Positions 10,583 to 17,972 of a DNA stretch of 17,972 bases are shown here, one piece after another; position 1 is the stretch's first letter; each line of letters opens with the position of its first letter. The notes under the pieces are model-generated. The model did no database searches. It saw only the letters and a program-made list of their open reading frames with translations, and had not been told where the DNA came from. The DNA is from Bolinopsis microptera (lineage: Eukaryota > Ctenophora > Tentaculata > Lobata > Bolinopsidae), in NCBI RefSeq assembly GCF_026151205.1, contig NW_026971928.1, positions 1 to 17,972 on the forward strand, in the 5' to 3' direction. Both the position numbers and the translations under genes were made by a program.

Positions 10583-13500
10583 CGGGTGGGATTGGGCAAC
10601 ACTTGGAACCGGGGCCCCTTCAAACAGCCCTTGGCTCGAAAAGGGGCCGGTTTCAATCGGGGGCCCGTCTTTTTTTTAGCAAACCCCCCCCAAAGGGAAT
10701 TTCCCCCCCAAATATTTTCCCCCCATACTAAAAAAAATCCCCCGGGTTTTTTTTTCAAAAACCCAAAACAAAAACGAAAAAGCCCCGGGTTTTAAAGAAT
10801 GTAAAAACTTTCCAACCCCAACAAGATGGGGAAAATTGATTTTTCCCCCCCCAGGGGCGGAGGTTTTTCCCTTTTATTTAAAAGCTTTTTAAAATCAGAA
10901 AAATTTTTTGTGAAAAAAAAAGGACCCTTTTACCCAAAAAACATTGGGGCGGGAAAACCGCCCCATAAATTCCCCCCCATAAAAAACCCGATACACCAAA
11001 AAACCTCCCTTTTCTTTTTCAAAACCCCCCCCCACCGTGGAAAAAGGTAAAAGATTCCCCCAAAATCTGGGGGGGCCCGTGGCCCCTTTTTTGCAGCTTT
11101 ACCAAAGAAGGTGGGGGCCCCCCCGGGGCCCCGGGGGTTTTAAAAAAAAAGAGGCCCCGGGGGGATCTGGGGGGGATTGTCCCCTCACCTTCCGGGGGAA
11201 ACCCTTTCCCCTTTGAGGGGAAAAAACAACCCGTTTTTTCCCCCTCCCCCCAATTTCCCCCCCCCGGGAACCGGCCCCTTCCCCCCCATTTTGAAATTCG
11301 AACCAACCCCCCCCCAAGACCAAGGACCCCCAATTTTCCCCCGGGGTTTCCCAGAACCCCGAAAACCCGGGGATAAAATTTCGGGCCCGGGGACCCAAAA
11401 GGGCCCCAAAATTTTTCCAAAAAAAAAGGGAAAACTTAATCAAAAAAATTTTCCCCTGTTTTTCTCAAAAAACCTTTAAAAAAAAAAAAAACCCCAAAAA
11501 TAAAAAACCCTTGAAAAAAACCCCGCCCCGGGGGAAAACATTCCCTGGCCCGGAAAAAAAACCCCATTGTACTAGCCCACTGAAAAACCCAAAAAACTAA
11601 TAACAAAAAACCCTAATTTTCCAAACCCAAAAACCCAAAAAAACTAAAAACCCAGTAATTTTTTAAAAAAATTTTGGGGGAAATTAGGCCCCCCCCGGCC
11701 CCCCCCATTAAAAAAAACAAAAAACCTTTGCTGAAAAAAAAAAGGTTTTTAAAAATAAAAACCCAATTTAAACCCAACCCCCCCGGAACAAGTTTTTATT
11801 TAAGATTTTTACTTAGCCTTTGAAAGAAAATTTTTTTTCCTTGGGGACCCCCAACATGGTTTTAATGGGGAAAATACCCCCACCCAAAAACCCAAAACCA
11901 AAAACCCCCCTAGCCAAATTAACCTTAAAGAACAACCTAAAAAATAACCAAAATCATAATAGGCTTGCCCTGACCAACCCAACCAACCCCCCCAAAAAAC
12001 ACCCCCCTTGGGGGGAAAAAAAGGTTTTTTGGGAAAAAGAAAAGGGAAAAGAAAACTACTTGAATTTTTCCCCTCCCTCGCTAGGGGCCCCCCTTTTCCC
12101 CCAAAAAAGGGTTTTTAAAAGCCAACATTTCCCCCCAAAAATCCCCCGAAGGGGCATAAATTTTCCCTCATTACCTTTAAAAATAAATTTTCCCCAAACC
12201 CCCCTGGGGCTTGAACTGGGTTTTTCCAAAAAAATTGAAAAATTATAACCCCTTTAAATTTTTTTTCCCCCCAAACCTCCCCCTTCCCCAGAATTTTTTA
12301 AACATGTTTTTGACCAAATTTTTTTTTTTTCGGTCCCCAAAAAAAAAACCCAAAGGGGCAAAAAAACGGGGCCCAGTCCAAAAAAACAATTGGGCCCTTG
12401 GGGGGGCCCATAATTTTTAAAGAAAAAAATTCCCTTTTTCCCAACCAAAAAATGGGGTTTTCCCCCCAAACCCCACCCCGTTTTAAAAAAAAAAACCCCC
12501 ACGACATTTGAAAATTTCCCCAAAAATTAAAACCCCTTTAAAAAATAAATGCCCGCTCCGACGGCCTTTTTCCCAGGGAAAGGGATTGGTCCCCCCTTTT
12601 CCCTTTCAATTTTTCCACCCTTTTCCCCCAAAAAAAACCTACCCCCGGCTAACCCCGAAAAGTTTTAAAAGCAAGAGGGGTTTAAAAAAAGACCCCAAAC
12701 CTCATCACACCCTCGTTTCGAAAACAAAAATCTGGCCCCCCTTTCCCCCTCCCCCTTTAAGGGGAAAACAAAAAACCAAAAAACAAACCCAAAATTCCCC
12801 GTCCCCAACTTTCCGCCCGGCCCCAAAGCGTGGCGGAAAAAATTCCCCCCGCCCCAACCACAAAATCGGGTTTTAAAGGGTTTTGGAAAAAAATTAAAAA
12901 AAGATTTTTTTGAAAAACCTTTTCTGAACCAAACCCAAAAAACCAAAAAAACCTTTAAACCGTTTTTTATAAAAAACCAAAAACGAACTCCCCCCCCAAA
13001 AACGGGAGAAAAAACCAAAAAAAAGGGGGGGAAAACCCCAATCAAAAAAACCCCCCTTCAAAAAGGAAAAAGTGTTTAAATGAAACCGCCCGTTTTCCCC
13101 CCTCCGCCCCCCTTTTAAAAAACCCCCCCCCATCTCCCAAGAACCTTTCAATTTGAACCCCAAAAATCTACAAGGGGCCCCAAAAGAATCGAAAAAGGGC
13201 CTTCCTTCCCTAACCCCCCCGAATCCCTGAAAAGGGGGTTTCAAGGGAAACCCCCCAACTCTAAAAAAAACCCCTCTTTTTTTCCCCCGAAAGCCTGGCC
13301 CCCAAAAAACCAAAAAAACAAAAAACAAAAAAAAAATTTTTAAAAAAAAAAAACCATAAAACGGGAAACCCCCAAACCCCCCTTTTTGTGGAAAGGGGCC
13401 CCCTTTTCCTTGGGGAAACTTTTTTCTCCCTAAAGCCCCAAAAAAAAACCCCACAAAAAAAAAAAGCCCAAGTCCCCTTTTTTCGAAAAAATCCACCTTT

Positions 13501-15303
13501 TTTTTCCCCCTGTAAATTTTAAATTTTCAGGAAAAAGGGGACCCCTTAAAGGGAAAAACCCCAAAAAATACCCCCAAAAAAAGCTAAAGATAAAAACAAC
13601 AAACCAACCAAAATTTCCGGGTTTTTAAAAAAAAAAAAGGGGGGTTTTTTTTTAAAAAGTAAAAGCGGGGCCCCCATAAAGTTTCTCACACCAAAAAAAA
13701 ACCCATTGAAACCCCAAAAAATTTCCCCCCAAAAAAGGGTTTTGTTCCCCCAGGGGGTCCCTTTTTCCCCAGATAAAAAGAGGGGCCCCCCCTTTGCAAA
13801 AACACCCCCCGTTTCAAGGCTATTTTTCCCCAAAAAAATTCCCCCAAAAGGGCCCCCACGAAAGTTTGGAAATTGGCCACAGCACATTACATCAACCCCT
13901 GGTAAAAAAACCCCCAAACGATTTCCCCCAAAAACCCAAAAAAATAAAGGGGAAAAGTTTGAGAAGGTTTAAAAGGGGTCCAAGGGGAGGTTTGGGCCCC
14001 CCAAGAGGAAAATTTTTCCCCCCTCCCCTTTCCCTTTTTCCCCTTGGAAACCTGGGAAAATCCCCAAAAAGAATTCCCTTTCCCCCTTTAAAAAAACCCC
14101 CAAAAAACACATCCCCCGGGTTTAAAACCCGCAAACCCCTTTTTTTGGGTGAAAACTTTTTCCCTTCTTTGGGGGGAAAAAAGGGGGTTTTATTTTTTTA
14201 AAGGGGGAAACAAAAAAAAAAACCGAACATGGGAAAAAATATAAAAACGATAAAAAATTTGGGGCCAAAAAACCAAAACCCCATCCCAATTAGCCCCCCC
14301 CAAAAAAAAACTCAAATAGGGGCCCAATTTTTTTAAACCCGGAAAAGTAAGTTTGGGCCCCCCCCAAAAAAACCTATAAACAGTTTTTCAACAACATTTA
14401 AAAAGGTTTTTTTTCCAAAAATTTTTGGCTTAAAATTTTTAGGAAAGGCCCTTTGGGCCCCAGCCCAAACCCCAACCTTTTTAATGAAAAATATCATCAA
14501 CACCCCAAAAAAGCCCAAAAACCCAAAATCCCCCCAAATTCAAAAGGCCCCAAAAAACTTCCCCGGCCCCCCCCAAAGGGGTTAATTTAAACCCCCCCCA
14601 AAAAATGCAAAAATTTGGAAAGTTTCAAAAAAGGGGTGGGCCCCTCCCTTCCCCAAACCATCCTAAATGCGGGAATATAAGGAATTTAGGGGCCCCCCTC
14701 AAAAAGGGGCCCTTTAATTAAAAGCGAAATAAAAACCCAAAAGGGGTTTTAAAGGCAATTTTGGGAAATCAAAAAGGAAAGGGCCTTTTTTCCCATGCCC
14801 CCCAAAAAAAATTAAAATTTAAATTTTTTTAAAAAAAAATTTGGAAAAAAAAATAAAAACCCGAACAACCCCCCTGACATTTTAAACCCAAATGTTTTTC
14901 CCCGGGAAGGTGAAAAACCAAAGGGGGCGGCCAGGGCCCCCCCCAAAAACCTTTTGGCCCGCCCAAACCCCCCTTTAAAAATTTTCCCCCCTTCAAGGAA
15001 AAGGGGAAATAATTTAAAAAAACATAAAAACCCAAAAAAAACAAACCCAATTCATGGGAAAAAAACCCTCCCTTTAAACCCAACCCCAGACAACAAAGGG
15101 CCCCCAAAAAAAAAAAACCAAACCAAAAAGCCCGGGGCGGCACTTCCCCAACCCCCCCCCATAAAATCCCGGAGGGGAGCCCCAAAACTCAGAATATAGA
15201 AATTTTCCCCCCCCCCCAAAAACACCATTTGGGGCCAAAAAATTAAACCCTTAAAAAAAAATAAACCTGCAACAAAAAAACCGGGTCCCTCACAAAAACT
15301 CAT

Positions 15304-15325
15304 AAAGGCCGGGCTGGCCTTTTTT
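15304..15325. repeat. 7-bp inverted repeat followed by a T run
   Basis: AAAGGCC (15304-15310) pairs exactly with GGCCTTT (15316-15322) around a 5-nt GGGCT loop, and Ts continue to 15325. The shape is like a bacterial intrinsic terminator, but no gene precedes it and the window looks eukaryotic, so I record only the inverted repeat. Confidence 0.35.
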
Positions 15326-16799
15326 AAACAACACAACTGACAAAAAAATAAACCCAACCACCCTTTAAGGGAAAAATTAAAATTTAAGGCCCCCCTGATT
15401 TTAAATTTTCACCCGTTTTTCCCCAAAAAGGAAAACCTTCAACCCCCCATCCCTTTAAGGCCCCCCAAAATTTATTTCTCTACCCCATTTTAAAAAACCC
15501 CAAAACACCCCCAAACATCATATTTTTCCCCCACAGTCTCCTTCCCAATTTTAACAAAATATCTCTTGGGGGGCCCTTCCCCCAAAGCGGAGTTTAAAAA
15601 AAAAAACCCAAAACGAACTTTATTTAAAAACCCTTTTGGGAAAAAAACCCCCCCGGATCCAAACAAAAACCTTTGAATCCATGGGGTTTTCAAGGCCCCA
15701 AAAACACAGGAGGGGGAAAGAAAAAAAGCCCGATGAAACTGGCCCCAAGGGCCGGGAACAAAAAAAACCCCGTGAAAAACCCCTTTAAAAAAAAAAATGG
15801 GCCCCCAAAACCCAAAAAATCCCCAAATCAAAACGTCAAATTTTGAAAAAAACAAAGGTCCCAAACTGAAAATTTTAGGGAAAAACCCCTTTGGGTTTAA
15901 AAACCCGGGGCCCCCCCCCCCAAAACCCCCCAAACCAAACTGACCCCCCCTCTGCCCCCCACAAAGCAAACCCCCAAAAAAATTAACCAAAAAAAACCCC
16001 CCCCAAAACTAAAAACTTTCCCCCAAACAAAAAACAAAAAACAAGAAAACAGAAACCCCGGGCAGTTCCCAACCCCATCCCCACGGGTTTCAAGCGGCTT
16101 TTAAAAAAAAACAAACCCTTTTTCACCCAATTTTGCCCCAAATTTAAAAACCCAACCCGTGCCTTTTTCCTATGTTGGGGGCGAAAAAAGGGAAAAAAAA
16201 ACCCCCTTGGGCCCAACCCCTTCCCCCCTTTGGGCCCTGGGCCCCCCGCATTTCCCCCAAAAATTTTTGAGGTCCCCAAAAATTTTCCCCCGGAACCCAC
16301 TACCTCCCCCCCCTGTTCCCAAAGAAAAAATTTCGGACAACCAACACCCTCCAAACCCCAAAAATTTTCCCCCCTTTTTTTTCCCCAAAACCCCACCAAC
16401 CAAAACGCTTAAATTTTTGGGGGCCCGGAAAAAAGCTGGAAAAACAGACCGGGGGTGGGCCCCTTAAAAAATTTTTAAAACCCCCCCCGATTGGCCCGTC
16501 CCCCCGTTCCCCCCGAAAATTTAAAAAATTTTTCCAAAAACCCAGCGGGATTTTTTAAGCGGGGAATTTATTTTTTTAAAAATCATAAACCAAAATTTTC
16601 CATTACCCCCATCCCCCTCCCCAATTTCCCACCCAAATACACTTTTTTTCACCCCACCCGGGCAAAACCCTTTTTCCCCAAAAGGTTTTTTTTCCAAATT
16701 ACACCCCAAAAAAAAGGGGGAAAAAGGGCCCCGAGGAAAAAACCTTTAAAGCCCAAACCCCTCCCCGGGGGTTTACCTTTGGCCCAGCCCCTCTCCCTT

Positions 16800-16818
16800 A
16801 AAAAAAAAAAAAAAAAAA
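16800..16818. repeat. A19 run at the junction with clean sequence
   Basis: Nineteen As end the run-dominated region. From 16819 onward the sequence immediately has normal complexity. The abruptness suggests an assembly join or a read start rather than a biological boundary. Confidence 0.6.
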
Positions 16819-16887
16819 GACCGGGACCGGAATAAGACCGGGGCCGGAATAAGACCGCGGCCGGGATTAAGCCGGGATCGTAGCTAA
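16819..16887. repeat. 17-bp GC-rich tandem repeat, about four units
   Basis: Units are GACCGGGACCGGAATAA (16819-16835), GACCGGGGCCGGAATAA (16836-16852), GACCGCGGCCGGGATTAA (16853-16870) and a diverged GCCGGGATCGTAGCTAA (16871-16887). The first two differ at one position and divergence grows to the right. The left end may be cut by the junction at 16818, so the true array could be longer. Confidence 0.8.
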
Positions 16888-16916
16888 CAAAAATGTTACT
16901 TTCAATATGGGCCCGG

Positions 16917-16957
16917 GACTCTACGGCGTAGCCGTAAGACTACTGCGTGAGACTCTA
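16917..16957. repeat. Left inverted arm flanking the telomere-type array
   Basis: Read as reverse complement, this segment gives TAGAGTCTCACGC, AGTAGTCTTACGG and CTACGCCGTAGAGTC in order. It matches the right arm at 17069-17110 with a few substitutions and small indels. Together the arms bracket the hexamer array in inverted orientation, as terminal inverted repeats or a foldback element would. The arm starts with GACTCTACGG and ends directly at the first TAACCC unit. Confidence 0.75.
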
Positions 16958-17069
16958 TAACCCTAACCCTAACCCTAACCCTAACCTTAACCCTAACCCT
17001 AACCATAACCATAACCATAACCATAACCCTTACCCTAACCCTAACCCTAATTCTAACCCTAATTAACCC
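16958..17069. repeat. Interstitial telomere-type array, (TAACCC)n
   Basis: Eighteen full hexamers plus a 4-nt partial unit are present. Most are TAACCC, i.e. TTAGGG on the minus strand, the telomere repeat of vertebrates and many other animals and fungi. Variants are TAACCT (16982), four consecutive TAACCA units (17000-17023), TTACCC (17030) and TAATTC (17048). The number of variants and the unique sequence on the right show an old internal array, not a live chromosome end. The minus-strand open frame crossing it (Arg-Val and Met-Val repeats) is just the repeat translated. Confidence 0.9.
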
Positions 17070-17110
17070 GCCGTAGAGTCTCACGCCGTAGAGTCTTACG
17101 CCGTAGAGTC
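17069..17110. repeat. Right inverted arm: 15-bp tandem repeat, 2.8 units
   Basis: CGCCGTAGAGTCTCA (17069-17083), CGCCGTAGAGTCTTA (17084-17098) and a partial CGCCGTAGAGTC (17099-17110) form a tandem array. The same unit occurs in opposite orientation in the left arm, where it is more diverged. The arm abuts the last TAACCC unit and shares a C with it. Confidence 0.85.
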
Positions 17111-17119
17111 GGCCGGACC

Positions 17120-17190
17120 AGCCCGCTAGTTAAAAGGCCTGCTATTGCTCAGCCCGCTGTTACAGCCCGCTGATATAGCCCGTATGAAAT
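17120..17190. repeat. Diverged ~13-bp tandem repeat, AGCCCGCTG family
   Basis: AGCCCGCTGTTAC (17151-17163) and AGCCCGCTGATAT (17164-17176) are adjacent 13-bp units. They are preceded by AGCCCGCTAGTTAAA (17120) and AGGCCTGCTATTGCTC (17135), and followed by a truncated AGCCCGTATGA (17177). An isolated AGCCCGG lies at 17208. It is a third short satellite in the same 370-bp cluster. Confidence 0.65.
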
Positions 17191-17427
17191 TTGACCAGTA
17201 CCGATGTAGCCCGGAGACAGGATAAGAGTTACACTTTATTTTTGTGCCCGGTAGGGCTGGTGATACAGCTCGCGAGCAGATGACATAAAACCTGAACAGT
17301 ATTATTGATCCACACTGTCACTACACTTTAATAATTTCCACTGCAATATAGTGTTAGTAAAACAAAGACTGTATCAGCTCTGAGGTCACTTCCTAATTCC
17401 TATCCCCTATATCACTCAGTCGGCACA
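17191..17427. other. Noncoding sequence without a recognised feature
   Basis: Ordinary-complexity, moderately AT-rich DNA with stops in all frames. The only local structure I notice is a perfect 10-bp palindrome GCTCGCGAGC (17268-17277), probably by chance. Confidence 0.6.
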
Positions 17428-17556
17428 TGATTGGCTCATATTTGATACATGTTACGTATCACAAATATCAGAGATATTCGGCGCGCGAAAAGTGGCATGC
17501 AACGTATGTCAAGCTCATATTGAACACGTGACATAAATTACTGTTACTATGGTTAC
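17428..17556. promoter_or_regulatory. Promoter-like cluster: CCAAT, E2F-, E-box- and X-box-like motifs
   Basis: In 130 bp there are a CCAAT box on the minus strand (TGATTGGC, 17428-17435), an E2F-like site (GCGCGAAA, 17483-17490) within a GCGCGC stretch, a CACGTG E-box (17525-17530) and GTTACTATGGTTAC (17543-17556). The last fits the loose RFX X-box pattern with one weak position. CpGs are more frequent here than on either side. A related sequence, GCTCATATTTGATACATG, appears at 17434 and again in modified form at 17513. No convincing first exon is visible on either side, so a promoter is an inference from motif density only. Confidence 0.25.
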
Positions 17557-17758
17557 AAAATTTGTGGCGACGACCATGTTATATTAGCTGGTTTCGACGT
17601 TGAGTTTTTTTAAATATTATTTAAAATGATCCCACTGTGTAAATCTGATATTACGTACCCCATGCCATGTTTGAAGCGTGCTACCTGAGCCTTAGGAATT
17701 ATAAGAGAATTCCTGGCAGAAAATGAATAGTAAAACATAACTGTTGCGAAAGGATAAC
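17557..17758. other. Noncoding sequence without a recognised feature
   Basis: AT-rich, stop-laden in all frames, no repeat or motif that I can support. Part of it may be the 3' flank of the transposon whose coding tail lies at 17799-17972, but I cannot find a terminal inverted repeat. Confidence 0.5.
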
Positions 17759-17764
17759 TTTATT
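17759..17764 (-). promoter_or_regulatory. Candidate polyadenylation signal of the transposase remnant
   Basis: TTTATT on the + strand is AATAAA on the minus strand, 35 nt after the transposase stop codon. Position and sequence fit a polyadenylation hexamer, but the area is AT-rich and such words occur by chance. Confidence 0.3.
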
Positions 17765-17798
17765 TAAGATATGCACACAAAAATAAACAACAATAAAT

Positions 17799-17972
17799 CT
17801 ACAGAAAATTCGCAATATGACCTCCGTTCTTCTCTACGACCAACTTACAGCTCCGTTTTACTGGTCGGCAAGCCGATCATGCAAAATGAATTGATACCGA
17901 GAATGAAATCGGTCGCTCGCTTTTTCCATGGCGTTATAAATATAGAGGTTTGTGCGCGGCATGAAAAATCAA
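17799..17972 (-). pseudogene. C-terminal remnant of a Tc1/mariner-type (DDE) transposase, frameshifted
   Basis: On the minus strand one frame reads LVVEKNGGHIANFL then a stop (17799-17801); NGGHI lies at 17814-17828. A short Cys/Val-rich helix followed by N-G-G-H-I/F and 4-6 residues before the stop is the usual end of many animal IS630/Tc1/mariner-superfamily transposases. Upstream a second frame reads PRTNLYIYNAMEKA, then HDRLADQ and a stop at 17858-17860. PRT plus an amphipathic helix plus a DRL/ERL-type segment is the expected order just before that tail. The two parts are in different frames, so at least one indel separates them, and another stop at 17969-17971 interrupts the upstream frame. 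The catalytic DDE region would lie beyond the window edge. I infer a dead copy; the exact subfamily is not determinable. Confidence 0.45.

Larger units (their letters stand above)
9600..16799. other. A/C-rich right half of the run-dominated region; no gene
   Basis: From roughly 9600, and strongly after 11500, the + strand is made mainly of A and C runs, with G and T runs shorter and rarer. The left half (1150-5000) is instead rich in T and A. Products of the open frames become Lys/Asn/Pro-rich on + and Gly/Phe-rich on minus, following composition rather than coding. One reading is that the left half was built from forward trace ends and the right half from reverse-complemented ones. Confidence 0.5.
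1150..16818. other. Homopolymer-run sequence, probable base-calling or assembly artefact
   Basis: Most bases here lie in runs of three or more identical letters, and runs of 5-10 are routine for all four bases. Real genomes, even AT-rich or repeat-rich ones, do not string A, C, G and T runs together for over 15 kb without a definable repeat unit. Open frames of 60-250 codons exist on both strands in overlapping sets, but their products are only Lys, Phe, Pro and Gly strings, the amino acids of AAA, TTT, CCC and GGG. No domain, tRNA, rRNA, CRISPR or insertion-sequence signature is visible. The texture resembles over-called, unresolved peaks at the ends of dye-terminator traces that were kept in an assembly. 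I infer an artefact; underlying real DNA may exist but cannot be read. Confidence 0.8.

Noticed and set aside
15304-15325. Intrinsic-terminator-like hairpin with T run
   Set aside because: No bacterial gene or operon is present, the window looks eukaryotic, and T runs are everywhere in this region.
11019-16467. Many open frames of 100-200 codons on both strands
   Set aside because: They are open only because A/C-run composition makes stop codons rare. The products follow base composition, no start signals or domain patterns appear, and opposite strands overlap fully.
16800-16818. A19 as a retroposon poly(A) tail
   Set aside because: There is no readable element body upstream and no target duplication. 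A runs of this size are common in the artefact-like region.
16902-17084. 60-codon minus-strand frame of Arg-Val and Met-Val repeats
   Set aside because: It is the telomere-type hexamer array in translation; a 6-nt repeat keeps one frame open automatically.
16909-17116. GGCCCGG / GGCCGG as a target-site duplication around the inverted arms
   Set aside because: The two words differ in length and are low-complexity GC text in a GC-rich repeat cluster, so they give no reliable support.
1-17972. CRISPR array, tRNA, rRNA or prophage signals
   Set aside because: I looked for regularly spaced direct repeats with unique spacers, cloverleaf-type pairings and conserved rRNA words and saw none. The only regular repeats are the short satellites at 16819-17190.

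Overview
The window looks like a draft-assembly contig from a eukaryote, probably an animal. At both ends it carries ordinary, readable DNA. Between them lies about 15.6 kb of sequence that does not read as real genomic DNA. Support for a eukaryote: an interstitial array of TTAGGG-type telomere repeats, a decayed transposase tail of animal-transposon type, several short GC-rich satellites, and the absence of any bacterial-style gene, operon or ribosome binding site. I cannot name the species.

Layout. (1) 1 to about 870: ordinary-complexity sequence holding what I read as a frame-broken piece of a WD40-repeat (beta-propeller) protein on the + strand. WD-like strands recur every ~110-155 nt (mean ~131) but are spread over three frames, with a homopolymer run between each frame change. 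(2) About 880-1150: a progressively AT-rich, run-rich transition. (3) About 1150-16818: almost nothing but short homopolymer runs strung together. Its open frames encode only Lys/Phe/Pro/Gly-rich strings. I read this as a base-calling or consensus artefact (failing trace ends or a similar failure), not a gene region. It contains an A45 tract, a T55 tract, a block rich in AAACCCGG/CCGGTTT-like motifs, an A/C-rich right half, and a few islands of more normal complexity. (4) 16819-17190: clean sequence starts abruptly with a cluster of short tandem repeats: a 17-bp GC-rich repeat, 18 telomere-type hexamers bracketed by two ~40-bp arms in inverted orientation (each built from a 15-bp unit), then a ~13-bp repeat. 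(5) 17221-17760: single-copy-looking noncoding DNA with a promoter-like cluster of motifs around 17428-17556. (6) 17799-17972: the 3' end of a decayed transposase on the minus strand, running off the window edge.

No working pathway or gene system can be assembled from this window. The most interesting biological object is the telomere-repeat core with inverted arms at 16917-17110. The most important practical message is that 1150-16818 should not be annotated as genes.
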